A stretch of DNA of 64,000 nucleotides from contig NZ_OZ241356.1 in NCBI RefSeq assembly GCF_965200405.1, positions 2,542,001 to 2,606,000 on the forward strand. The letters run 5' to 3'. The translations under genes and the position numbers were made by a program. The notes below the pieces were generated by a model. It did not search any database. It saw only the letters and a program-made list of their open reading frames with translations, and had not been told where the DNA came from. This DNA is from Glacieibacterium sp965200405. GTDB lineage: Bacteria > Pseudomonadota > Alphaproteobacteria > Sphingomonadales > Sphingomonadaceae. Positions 35,602 to 43,379 of this stretch are shown one piece after another. Every line of letters starts with the position of its first letter. Position 1 is the first letter of the stretch.

Positions 35602-36390
35602 GTGCCGCCCGGCGTCATGGGCATCCTCAACCTGACTCCGGACAGCTTTTCCGACGGCGGCCGCCATGCCGACCCGGACACCGCCTTCGCCGCCGCCCGC
35701 GCCATGATCGACGCGGGCGCGGCGCTGGTCGATATCGGCGGCGAGTCCACCCGCCCGCGCGCGCCGCTGATCCCGGAGGCGGAGGAACTGGCGCGCGTCG
35801 GCCCGCTGCTCGACCGGCTGCGCGGCAGCGGCATCCCGTTCAGCATCGACACCCGCAAGGCCGCCGTCATGGCGAGGGCGCTCGATGCCGGCGCGGTGCT
35901 GGTCAACGACGTCTCGGCGCTGACCTTCGATCCCGGCGCGCTGGCGCTCGTCGCCCGGCGCGATTGCCCGGTGGTGCTGATGCATGCGCAGGGCACCCCC
36001 CAGACGATGCAGGACGCGCCGCGCTATGACGACGTGCTGGCCGAGGTGCACGACTGGCTGGCGGCGCGGATCGAGGCGTGCGTTGCCGCCGGGGTGGCGC
36101 GCGAGCGGATCACGGTCGATCCCGGCATCGGCTTCGGCAAGACGTTGGAGCATAATCTGACGCTGTTGCGCGGCCTGGCGCGGCTTGGCGATCTCGGCTG
36201 CCCGGTCCTGCTCGGCGTCAGTCGCAAGAAGATGATCGGCACCCTGACCGGTGCGGCGCTGCCCGACCGCCTGCCCGGCAGCCTCGCACTGGCGCTGCAC
36301 GGCGCGGGGCAGGGCGTCTCGATGGTCCGCGTCCACGACGTGCCGGAGACGGTGCAGGCGCTGCGGATGTGGGCCGCCCTCACCCCCTAG
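35602..36390 (+). CDS. folP: dihydropteroate synthase
   Basis: A 262-residue TIM-barrel enzyme that joins p-aminobenzoate to dihydropterin pyrophosphate in folate synthesis, the sulfonamide target. It has VMGILNLTPDSFSDGGRH at the N-terminus, DIGGESTRP, INDVS-like VNDVSAL, LMHAQGTP and DPGIGFGKT, GVSRKKMIG and a closing RVHDV. The GTG at 35602 is the first possible start after the M13 stop; its GGGGGGAG is unusually close, so the ATG at 35617 is an alternative. The protein is about 15 residues shorter at the N-terminus than E. coli FolP. Confidence 0.92.
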   Translation: MPPGVMGILNLTPDSFSDGGRHADPDTAFAAARAMIDAGAALVDIGGESTRPRAPLIPEAEELARVGPLLDRLRGSGIPFSIDTRKAAVMARALDAGAVLVNDVSALTFDPGALALVARRDCPVVLMHAQGTPQTMQDAPRYDDVLAEVHDWLAARIEACVAAGVARERITVDPGIGFGKTLEHNLTLLRGLARLGDLGCPVLLGVSRKKMIGTLTGAALPDRLPGSLALALHGAGQGVSMVRVHDVPETVQALRMWAALTP

Positions 36391-36481
36391 ATCCTCCTGA
36401 GAAGGAAGCGGTTTCAGCGAGCCAAGTCAGCGGCACCGCGCCACGCTGGCGTATCCCGTTGCGCCGCCTTACCTCTCGCGC

Positions 36482-37813
36482 ATGGCAGACACCAACTCGC
36501 TCACCGGCCGCATCGCCCGCTACGCCCGCGTCGGCGGCACCGGCATCGGCCTGGCGGCGCAGATGGGTGCCGCGCGCATCTTCGGCGGCGAGGTCGACAA
36601 GGCCGCCGGTGCCGCCCAGCTCCGCGCCGCGCTCGGCGGGCTCAAGGGCCCGGTGATGAAGGTCGCGCAGATCATCTCGACCATCCCCGACGCCGTGCCT
36701 CCCGAGTACGCCGCCGAACTGGCGCAGCTCCAGTCGAACGCTCCCGCCATGGGCTGGCCGTTCGTCCGCCGCCGCATGAAAAGCGAGCTCGGCGCGGACT
36801 GGGAGGCGAAATACACGACGTTTGAGCATGAGGCCGCCGCCGCCGCCTCGCTCGGCCAGGTCCACCGCGCCACCGGCCTCGATGGACGCCGCCTTGCGGC
36901 CAAGCTGCAATATCCCGACATGGCCAGCGCCGTCGAAGCCGACCTCGGCCAGCTCGACCTGCTGTTCGGCCTGTACAAGCGCTTCGACAAGTCGATCGAC
37001 ACCGCGGAAATCCACACCGAGCTCGCCGACCGCCTGCGCGAGGAGCTCGACTACGAGCGCGAGGCAAAGCACCTCAACCTGTACCGCGACATGCTCGGCA
37101 ACGAGGCCGGGGTGCACCTGCCCGAGGTCGTGCCGGAACTGTCGACGCGCCGCCTGCTGACCATGACCTGGCTCGATGGCCGGCCGTTGCTCGACTACAA
37201 GACCGGCTCGCTGGAGGTGCGCAACCGGATCGCCGAGAACCTGTTTCGCGCCTGGTACATCCCGCTGCATCACTTCGGCGTGATCCACGGCGACCCGCAC
37301 CTCGGCAATTATACCGTGCGCGACGACCTCGCGATCAACCTGCTCGACTTCGGCTGCATCCGGGTGTTCCCGCCGCGCTTCATCGGCGGCGTCGTCGACC
37401 TGTACCGCGCCATCGAGACCGGCAACGAGGCGCTCGCCGTCGACGCCTTCGAGCGCTGGGGCTTCACCGGACTGTCGCGCGAGATCATCGACACGCTGCT
37501 GATCTGGGCGAAATTCCTGTACGGGCCGCTGCTCGACGATCGCAAGCGCGTCATCGATGCCAGCGGCAATCCCGCCACCTATGGCCGCGAGACGGCGCAA
37601 AAGGTCCATGCCCGGCTGCGCGAACTGGGCACCGTCACCGTGCCGCGCGAGTTCGTCTTCATGGACCGTGCGGCGATCGGATTGGGCGGCGTCTTCATGC
37701 ACTTGCAGGCGGAACTCAACTGGTACGCAATGTTCAACGCGATGATCGCGGGCTTCGACGAGGGTGCGCTGGCGGCCAAGCAGGCGGCGGCACTGGAACG
37801 CGCCGGACTCTAG
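36482..37813 (+). CDS. ABC1/UbiB (AarF)-family atypical kinase
   Basis: 443 residues of the protein-kinase-like ABC1 family linked to ubiquinone synthesis and lipid homeostasis. Seen: LKGPVMKVAQIIS, a KxAQ version of the family KxGQ motif; the alanine-rich nucleotide loop AAAASLGQVHRA; the Lys in AAKLQYP; ELDYEREAK (ExD); the catalytic-loop-like HGDPHLGNY; and the metal motif LLDFGCIR. The start at 36482 is ATG. It is separate from other ubi genes. The KVAQ form occurs in a common alphaproteobacterial subgroup, so it is not a defect. Confidence 0.92.
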   Translation: MADTNSLTGRIARYARVGGTGIGLAAQMGAARIFGGEVDKAAGAAQLRAALGGLKGPVMKVAQIISTIPDAVPPEYAAELAQLQSNAPAMGWPFVRRRMKSELGADWEAKYTTFEHEAAAAASLGQVHRATGLDGRRLAAKLQYPDMASAVEADLGQLDLLFGLYKRFDKSIDTAEIHTELADRLREELDYEREAKHLNLYRDMLGNEAGVHLPEVVPELSTRRLLTMTWLDGRPLLDYKTGSLEVRNRIAENLFRAWYIPLHHFGVIHGDPHLGNYTVRDDLAINLLDFGCIRVFPPRFIGGVVDLYRAIETGNEALAVDAFERWGFTGLSREIIDTLLIWAKFLYGPLLDDRKRVIDASGNPATYGRETAQKVHARLRELGTVTVPREFVFMDRAAIGLGGVFMHLQAELNWYAMFNAMIAGFDEGALAAKQAAALERAGL

Positions 37814-37874
37814 GGGCTTCCCCCGCCGTCGCACTTTGCTATGAAGTCCTGCGGGGTTCGCTCACAGGTGTTTT

Positions 37875-38036
37875 ATGGCAAATGATTTTACGGAGACGTT
37901 CCACGGGCAGGTCGGCGACGACGGTGCATCGAAGGAACATCTGAATACTTACCTGCGCGTCATGGCGATGCTCAAATGGGGCACCGTCGCGCTGGCGATA
38001 TTGCTGATCCTGATGGCGATCTTCCTGGTTCATTGA
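37875..38036 (+). CDS. aa3-type cytochrome c oxidase subunit IV
   Basis: A 53-residue single-pass membrane protein: a polar N-terminal half (MANDFTETFHGQVGDDG), the conserved HLNTYLRVMAMLKWGTVAL transition (family pattern HxxTYxxFxxxxKW), and one transmembrane helix ending in LVH. This is the small subunit IV of bacterial aa3 oxidases. The gene lies 22 bases before pntAA, its usual place in alphaproteobacteria, and away from the oxidase subunit genes. ATG at 37875. Confidence 0.88.
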   Translation: MANDFTETFHGQVGDDGASKEHLNTYLRVMAMLKWGTVALAILLILMAIFLVH

Positions 38037-38058
38037 TAGTTTATTGGGGCGTCATCCA

Positions 38059-39186
38059 ATGCGGATAGCGGTGCTGCGCGAGACTGTGGACGCCGAATGC
38101 CGGGTGGCGGCGACGCCTGAGACAGTGAAGAAGTTCATTGCGCTGGGTGCGACCGTGGCCGTCGAGGCCGGGGCAGGGACCGGCGCCAACATCGCCGATG
38201 CGCTGTATGCGGAGGCCGGTGCGATCATCGGCCCACGCGAGCAGATCCTCGCCGAAGCCGACCTGGTCGCGGCGGTGCAGGGCCCGGCAGTGGCCGACCT
38301 GCCGGGCATCCGGCCGGGCACGGTGCTGGCCGCGGTGCTGTCGCCGTTCGCCGATCGCGCCCGTGTCGACGGCTATGCCGCCGCCGGGATCGACGCGCTG
38401 GCGATGGAGCTGATGCCGCGCATCACCCGCGCCCAGTCGATGGACGTGCTGTCGTCGCAGTCCAACCTGTCGGGCTACAAGTCGGTGATCGACGCGGCGG
38501 AGGCTTATGGCCGCGCCTTTCCGATGATGATGACCGCCGCCGGCACGATCAGCGCCGCGCGGGTGTTCGTCATGGGCGTCGGCGTCGCCGGGCTGCAGGC
38601 GATCGCCACGGCACGGCGGCTTGGCGCGCTGGTCTCGGCCACCGACGTCCGCGCCGCGACCCGCGAGCAGATCGAATCGCTCGGCGCCAAGGCGATCTTC
38701 GTCGCCGACGTGAAGGGCATCGAGGGCGAGGGCACCGGCGGCTATGCCACGGAAATGTCCGACGAATACAAGGCGGCACAGGCGGCGCTGGTGTCGTCGC
38801 ACATCGCCAAGCAGGACATCGTCGTGACCACCGCGCTGATCCCCGGTCGCCCCGCGCCGCGCCTGATCAGCGACGAGCAGATCGCCACGATGCGCCCCGG
38901 CTCGGTCATCGTCGACCTCGCGGTGGAAAGCGGCGGCAATGTCGAGGGCTCGGTCCCCGGCTCGGTCGTGATGCGCCACGGCGTCAAGGTCATCGGCCAC
39001 CGCAACGTCCCCTCGCGCCTCGCCGCCGACGCCTCGGCGCTCTACTCGCGGAACGTCTACAACTTCATCGCCGCATTCTGGGACAAGGACGCCGGCAAGA
39101 CCGCCTGGCCCGCCGACGACGAAATCGTTAAAGGCGTCACCCTGACCCGCGGCGGCGCCGTGGTCCACGAGCGGTTGCTGGGGTGA
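38059..39186 (+). CDS. pntAA: NAD(P) transhydrogenase subunit alpha part 1
   Basis: A 375-residue soluble NAD(H)-binding domain I of the proton-translocating transhydrogenase, which drives NADPH formation from NADH with the proton gradient. It has the N-terminal MRIAVLRETVDAECRVAATP, the mobile-loop region, the Rossmann segment VFVMGVGVAGLQAIATARRLGA and TTALIPGRPAPRLI. The start is the ATG at 38059. In three-subunit operons pntAB follows at once; here about 570 bases with a DUF559 gene and palindromic repeats intervene. Confidence 0.95.
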   Translation: MRIAVLRETVDAECRVAATPETVKKFIALGATVAVEAGAGTGANIADALYAEAGAIIGPREQILAEADLVAAVQGPAVADLPGIRPGTVLAAVLSPFADRARVDGYAAAGIDALAMELMPRITRAQSMDVLSSQSNLSGYKSVIDAAEAYGRAFPMMMTAAGTISAARVFVMGVGVAGLQAIATARRLGALVSATDVRAATREQIESLGAKAIFVADVKGIEGEGTGGYATEMSDEYKAAQAALVSSHIAKQDIVVTTALIPGRPAPRLISDEQIATMRPGSVIVDLAVESGGNVEGSVPGSVVMRHGVKVIGHRNVPSRLAADASALYSRNVYNFIAAFWDKDAGKTAWPADDEIVKGVTLTRGGAVVHERLLG

Positions 39187-39195
39187 GGGTAGCCC

Positions 39196-39302
39196 GCCCC
39201 CTCCACCGCGAAGACGCGGTCCCCCTCCCCCTGAAGAGGGGGAGGATCTCGAAATCCTCCCCCTCTTCAGGGGGAGGTGGCGGCGCAGCCGACGGAGGGG
39301 GC
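39196..39302. repeat. palindromic element left of the DUF559 gene
   Basis: Left arm 39196-39247 begins GCCCCCTCCACCGCG and ends in a GGGGGAGGAT; right arm 39254-39302 is its imperfect reverse complement, carrying a CGGCGCAGCCGACGG segment at 39281-39295. The left arm matches the arms of the element at 30729-30864 over nearly its whole length. It lies directly behind the pntAA stop. Confidence 0.9.
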
Positions 39303-39322
39303 CAGCGCGCTCCAACTGCTGC

Positions 39323-39769
39323 GTGAAACTCACCGGCCCATCCTCCACCATCCGCAAGGCCCGCTCCCTGCGCTCGACCATGAGCCTGCCTGAGGTCCTG
39401 CTGTGGAAGCATCTCCGCCAGCGCTCCAACGACCTGAAGTTCCGCCGCCAGCACCCGGCCGGCCGGTATATTGCCGACTTCTTCTGCGCCGACGCCCGGC
39501 TGATCGTCGAGATCGACGGCGCGGGTCACAGCATCGGTGACCAGCCGGCGCATGATGCGCGTCGCGACGCCTTCCTGCGCGCCAACGGTGTCGAGGTACT
39601 CAGGATCGACGCCGTCGACGTCTTGAAGTGCATCGAAGACGTGCTGATCACCATCATCGCGACGGCGAATGCGCGCCGGCCCTTCCACCCTGAAGCGGGG
39701 GAGGATCTCGTGTCGGCGCAGCCGACGGCGGGGGCTACACACCCGAGGACACGCCAATGGAACACCTGA
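39323..39769 (+). CDS. DUF559-family endonuclease-like protein
   Basis: 148 residues. The core (about 10-110) is the DUF559 Vsr/PD-(D/E)XK-like nuclease fold: ARSLRSTMSLPEVLLWKHLRQ helix, KFRRQHPAGRYIADFFC, IVEIDGAGH with the candidate catalytic Asp and Glu, DARRDAFLRANGVEVLRI and the closing VLITII helix. The last 30 residues are translated from the right-hand repeat, so the natural domain ends before them. The GTG start is at 39323; the 3' end overlaps pntAB by 13 bases. Its position inside the pnt operon, between repeat copies, marks an insertion. Cellular role unknown. Confidence 0.85.
   Translation: MKLTGPSSTIRKARSLRSTMSLPEVLLWKHLRQRSNDLKFRRQHPAGRYIADFFCADARLIVEIDGAGHSIGDQPAHDARRDAFLRANGVEVLRIDAVDVLKCIEDVLITIIATANARRPFHPEAGEDLVSAQPTAGATHPRTRQWNT
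39681..39735. repeat. partial palindromic element right of the DUF559 core
   Basis: It carries CCACCCTGAAG, GGGGGAGGATCTC and the exact 15-base segment CGGCGCAGCCGACGG (39714-39728), which is also found at 39281-39295 on the left side. It overlaps the 3' end of the DUF559 reading frame and lies 21 bases before the pntAB start, so the two repeat copies bracket the nuclease gene. Confidence 0.8.
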
Positions 39770-40068
39770 TCCCGCAGCTCAGCATCTTCGTGCTGGCCTG
39801 TTTCGTCGGCTATTACGTCGTCTGGTCGGTGACGCCGGCGCTGCACACGCCGCTGATGGCGGTGACCAATGCGATTTCCAGCGTCATCGTCGTCGGTGCG
39901 CTGATCGCCGCGTCGGCTGCGGTCGGGGGTAGCGAGACGTCGAAGTGGCTGGGGCTGCTCGCGGTCGCGCTGGCCAGCGTCAACATCTTCGGGGGGTTTG
40001 CGGTGACGCAGCGGATGCTCGGCATGTACAAGAAAAAGGACCGCCCGGCGGTCAAGGCGAAGTCATGA
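39757..40068 (+). CDS. pntAB: NAD(P) transhydrogenase subunit alpha part 2
   Basis: A 103-residue membrane part of domain II with about three transmembrane helices: LSIFVLACFVGYYVVW, PLMAVTNAISSVIVVGALIAA and WLGLLAVALASVNIFGGFAVTQRML, then a basic KKKDRP tail. This is the usual short PntAB of three-subunit enzymes. Its start overlaps the DUF559 frame and its stop overlaps the pntB start (ATGA). Expression may now depend on read-through across the repeats or on a promoter inside the insertion. Confidence 0.94.
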   Translation: MEHLIPQLSIFVLACFVGYYVVWSVTPALHTPLMAVTNAISSVIVVGALIAASAAVGGSETSKWLGLLAVALASVNIFGGFAVTQRMLGMYKKKDRPAVKAKS

Positions 40069-41480
40069 GCGAAGCTATCGCTCAAACTCCCGCCTGGGTA
40101 GCGCTCGCCTATCTGGTTTCGGGCGTGCTATTCATCCTCGCACTCCGTGGCTTGTCGAGCCCCGAGACCAGCCAGCAGGGTAACCGCTATGGCATGATCG
40201 GCATGGCGATCGCGGTCGGCACGACACTGATCCGCCACGACGTCGGCCTGCCGCTGATCCTGGCGGCCATCGCCATCGGCGGCGGCATCGGCTTCGTCAT
40301 CGCCCGCCGCATCAAGATGACGGCGATGCCGGAGCTGGTCGCGGGCTTCCACAGCCTCGTCGGCATGGCCGCGGTGCTGGTCGGCGTCGCCGCATACCTC
40401 AACCCCGGCGCGTTCGGCATCCTCGACCCCGTTACCGGCGACATCGCCACGGTCAGCCGCGTCGAGATGGGGCTGGGCGTTGCCATCGGTGCGATCACCT
40501 TCTCCGGCTCGGTCATCGCGTTCCTGAAGCTCAGCGGCCGCATGTCGGGCGCACCGATCCAGCTGCCCGGGCGCCACGTCATCAACCTCGGCATCCTGGC
40601 GGCGATCCTGATCCTGATCGGCGTCTTCACCACCAACTCCGCGGCGATCTACTTCTTCACCATCGTCGCGCTCAGCTTCGTGATCGGCTTCCTGCTGATC
40701 ATCCCGATCGGCGGCGCGGACATGCCGGTCGTCATCTCGATGCTCAACAGCTATTCGGGCTGGGCGGCGGCGGCGATGGGCTTCACGCTGCAGAACACCG
40801 CGATGATCGTCACCGGCGCATTGGTCGGCAGCTCCGGCGCGATCCTCAGCTACATCATGTGCACCGCGATGAATCGCAGCTTCATCAGCGTCATCGCCGG
40901 CGGCTTCGGCGGCGAGTCCAGCTCCGCCGCCAAGGGCGCCGCCGTCGAGCGCCCGTGGAAGCGCGGCTCGGCCGAGGACGCCGCCTTCATCATGAAGAAC
41001 GCCGAGAGCGTCATCATCGTCCCCGGCTACGGCATGGCGGTCAGCCAGGCGCAGCACGCGCTGCGCGAAATGGGCGACCTGCTGGCGAAGCAGGGTGTCA
41101 GCGTCAAATACGCCATCCACCCGGTCGCCGGCCGCATGCCCGGTCACATGAACGTCCTGCTCGCCGAGGCGAACGTCCCCTATGACGAGATCTTCGAGCT
41201 GGAAGACATCAACGGCGAGTTCGCCCAGGCCGATGTCGCCTTCGTGATCGGTGCCAACGACGTCACCAATCCGGCGGCCAAGACCGACAAGTCGTCGCCG
41301 ATCTACGGCATGCCGGTACTCGACGTCGAAAAGGCCAAGACCGTGCTGTTCGTCAAGCGCAGCATGGGCGGCGTCGGCTATGCCGGGGTCGACAACGACG
41401 TGTTCTACATGGACAATACCATGATGCTGCTCGCCGACGCCAAGAAGATGGTGGAGACGATCAACAAGTCTTTGGGTTGA
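40065..41480 (+). CDS. pntB: NAD(P) transhydrogenase subunit beta
   Basis: 471 residues: about eight to nine transmembrane helices forming the proton path (LVGMAAVLVGVAAY, HVINLGILAAILILIGVFTTNS, MPVVISMLNSYSGWAAAAMGF), then the NADP(H)-binding domain III from about 300 with IIVPGYGMAVSQAQHAL, HPVAGRMPGHMNVLLAEANVPYD, VIGANDVTNPAA and VKRSMGGVGYAGVDN. Full length. The ATG at 40065 overlaps the pntAB stop. A superoxide dismutase-like gene follows after 10 bases. Confidence 0.96.
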   Translation: MSEAIAQTPAWVALAYLVSGVLFILALRGLSSPETSQQGNRYGMIGMAIAVGTTLIRHDVGLPLILAAIAIGGGIGFVIARRIKMTAMPELVAGFHSLVGMAAVLVGVAAYLNPGAFGILDPVTGDIATVSRVEMGLGVAIGAITFSGSVIAFLKLSGRMSGAPIQLPGRHVINLGILAAILILIGVFTTNSAAIYFFTIVALSFVIGFLLIIPIGGADMPVVISMLNSYSGWAAAAMGFTLQNTAMIVTGALVGSSGAILSYIMCTAMNRSFISVIAGGFGGESSSAAKGAAVERPWKRGSAEDAAFIMKNAESVIIVPGYGMAVSQAQHALREMGDLLAKQGVSVKYAIHPVAGRMPGHMNVLLAEANVPYDEIFELEDINGEFAQADVAFVIGANDVTNPAAKTDKSSPIYGMPVLDVEKAKTVLFVKRSMGGVGYAGVDNDVFYMDNTMMLLADAKKMVETINKSLG

Positions 41481-41490
41481 GGAGACCGAC

Positions 41491-42051
41491 ATGCGCGCCA
41501 CCACGCTGACTGCACTGACCGTCCTGCCGTTGCTGGCGCTTGCCGCTTGCGGCGTCACCAATTCGACATCGCTGGGCCAGACCAAGGACGCGCCGCCGTC
41601 GGTGACCGCGACCACCCAGCTGCTCGGCCCGAACGGCGAGATGCGTGGCAGCGCCCGGCTGGAGCAGCGCGCCGGCGGCACACGCGTCATCGCCTCGGTC
41701 GAGGGACTGCCCGCCGGTCCGCACGGCATCCATCTCCACGCGGTCGGCAAGTGCGACGCGCCGGGCTTCACCACCGCGGGTGGCCACTTCAACCCGACCA
41801 TGAAGATGCACGGCAGCATGAACCCGATGGGCCCGCACGAGGGTGACCTGCCCAACGTCGATGTCGCCGCCGACGGCAAGGGGAAAGTGGAGTTCACCGT
41901 CCCCGGCCTGATGCTGACCGGTGGCACGGCGCCGCTGCTCGATGCCGATGGCGCGGCGCTGGTGGTTCACGCCACCGCCGACGACCTCAAGACCGATCCG
42001 TCGGGCAATTCCGGCGGTCGCATCGCCTGCGGGATCATCGCCGCGCGCTAG
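41491..42051 (+). CDS. sodC: Cu/Zn superoxide dismutase family lipoprotein
   Basis: 186 residues. A lipoprotein signal with lipobox L-A-A-Cys20 is followed by a Cu/Zn SOD beta barrel. Copper ligands His81 and His83 are in GIHLHAVGKC; the disulfide is Cys88 with the late Cys in GGRIACGII. GGHFNP and GPHEGDLPN supply the zinc loop, and VVHATADDLKTDPSGNSGGR is the C-terminal signature. All motifs look intact, so it should dismutate superoxide in the periplasm while membrane-anchored. It probably shares the pnt transcript. Confidence 0.92.
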   Translation: MRATTLTALTVLPLLALAACGVTNSTSLGQTKDAPPSVTATTQLLGPNGEMRGSARLEQRAGGTRVIASVEGLPAGPHGIHLHAVGKCDAPGFTTAGGHFNPTMKMHGSMNPMGPHEGDLPNVDVAADGKGKVEFTVPGLMLTGGTAPLLDADGAALVVHATADDLKTDPSGNSGGRIACGIIAAR

Positions 42052-42067
42052 CCTCCAACGACGCCGC

Positions 42068-42100
42068 CCGGCCCTCCCCGCTACACCGCCGGGAGGGCAG
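42068..42100. repeat. intergenic hairpin after the SOD gene
   Basis: GCCCTCCC and GGGAGGGC face each other across a short GC-rich loop downstream of the superoxide dismutase stop. No T-run follows, so it is at best a weak or Rho-assisted end signal. Confidence 0.4.
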
Positions 42101-42142
42101 GGGGCTGTCCTACACGAACCATGCCGGTTACAGCATGGCCGC

Positions 42143-42976
42143 ATGTCAACCAATGTCCCAGCCGTCGTCCCGCCGCGCAAGCCCCGCCACGACGGCTGGA
42201 CCCTGAAGCGCCAGCAGCGTTTCATCGCCGCGTTGGCCGAGCATGGCATCGTCAGCACGGCGCTCAAGGTCGTCAAGCTCGCGCCGGCCTCGGCCTATGA
42301 CCTGCGCCGCCGCTCGCCCGAATTCGCCGCCGCCTGGGATGCGGCGCTCGAGCCCGGCCTCGACCGGCTCGAGGATCGCATCATGGACCACGCCCTGAAC
42401 GGCGTCCCGACCGAGGTCTGGTATGCGGGCGCGCATTGCGGCCACCGCCGGGTCCACCAGCCGTGGATCGCACTCGCGGCGTTACGGGCGCAGCGCCCGG
42501 CGAAATGGGGTGCCGGTGTCGGCGGTGCGGCCAATGCCAATGTCACCAAGGCGCTCGCCGCCCGCGACGAGGCGCGCGCCCTGACCGCGGCGATCGCCAC
42601 CGAGGCCCGGCGCCGCAAGGGCAAGATCCTTGAAATCACCCCTGAAAGCGTCAAGATCGCCGACCGCAAGATGCTCGGCATCCTCACCGCCTACACCGAG
42701 ATGGGCGCCGCCGATCCGGTCTATCACGCTCGCCTCAACCTCGAGGCCGACGCCGCCGAGTTCGCCTGCCCACCCCAGTCGGCGTTCGTCGCCGCGCGGC
42801 AATACCAGTTCCTGACCGACTATCACCCCGCGACGATCGAGCAGCTCCAGTCCATCGGCGAAGACCTGCCGACCGTTCGTTCGATGGTCGAGGCGCAGGA
42901 TGCCCGCGATGCGTCCGACGCGCTGTTCGATGCCGCGACCGAAGCGGCGTCGGCCCACGCTGCCCCAGCCTGGTAG
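42143..42976 (+). CDS. helix-turn-helix protein of unknown function
   Basis: 277 residues. The N-terminal 60 residues read as a terminase-small-subunit-like or homeodomain-like helix-turn-helix: TLKRQQRFIAALAEHGIVSTALKVVKLAPASAYDLRRRSPEFAAAWDAAL, a pattern common in sphingomonad genomes. The rest is helical and charged, without a known domain. The start is the ATG at 42143; no strong ribosome binding site is visible. No phage genes adjoin, so this is not by itself evidence of a prophage. A DNA-binding role is inference. Confidence 0.7.
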   Translation: MSTNVPAVVPPRKPRHDGWTLKRQQRFIAALAEHGIVSTALKVVKLAPASAYDLRRRSPEFAAAWDAALEPGLDRLEDRIMDHALNGVPTEVWYAGAHCGHRRVHQPWIALAALRAQRPAKWGAGVGGAANANVTKALAARDEARALTAAIATEARRRKGKILEITPESVKIADRKMLGILTAYTEMGAADPVYHARLNLEADAAEFACPPQSAFVAARQYQFLTDYHPATIEQLQSIGEDLPTVRSMVEAQDARDASDALFDAATEAASAHAAPAW

Positions 42977-43049
42977 GTCAGGCCACCCGGCTATCCCTGC
43001 CAGCCTGCATCGGTGATCAGTGGTGCGCCCCCCCGACGCACCAACCGGG

Positions 43050-43220
43050 TCAGGCGGCCTTGGCCAGTGCCCGGTCGACTTCGGCCAGCCGCATGCCGTA
43101 CATCATCGCCATGGTCGCATGAACATGACGTGCTGTTTCTGGCACTGCCGACTTTGCCAGCTCACGCTCTTCCAACAGTCGGTGACGAAGGTACGTCGAC
43201 AATGGTGGAGTCTGGGTCAT
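43050..43220 (-). CDS. 56-residue conserved-looking small protein
   Basis: The gene runs from the ATG at 43220 (AGAGG ribosome binding site 7 bases upstream) to 43050. The protein, MTQTPPLSTYLRHRLLEERELAKSA..., is predicted fully helical with many Arg/Glu/His residues. I recall similar short proteins (TYLRxRLxEE... pattern) in sphingomonads but no function. It is divergent from the Crp/Fnr regulator with 159 bases between them, suggesting possible control by it. Confidence 0.65.
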   Translation of the reverse strand: MTQTPPLSTYLRHRLLEERELAKSAVPETARHVHATMAMMYGMRLAEVDRALAKAA

Positions 43221-43379
43221 TACAACCTCTGGTCTAGCATGACTTTCCCCCGACTCTATCGATTTACCTCCGAAACGAACGAAAGTCTGTGCGGAACCGC
43301 ACTTAAAGCCTAGGGTGTCGACGAAAGTTAACAAAAATGTTGCGGTGAGACAATAAAGCACCGGTAGATCGGAGAAATA
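43221..43379. promoter_or_regulatory. divergent promoter region with inverted repeat
   Basis: The AT-richer 159-base region between the 56-residue gene and the Crp/Fnr gene contains GTGCGG (43289-43294) and CCGCAC (43297-43302), 6-bp arms separated by AA, a plausible dimer-binding site. It does not match the FNR or CRP consensus closely. Confidence 0.4.

Noticed and set aside
36482..37813. KVAQ in place of KxGQ as a broken UbiB kinase
   Set aside because: The other kinase-like motifs are intact and this variant is common in an alphaproteobacterial subgroup.
42143..42976. Terminase-small-subunit-like protein as a sign of a prophage
   Set aside because: Only the helix-turn-helix is similar; no large terminase, portal, capsid or integrase gene is nearby.
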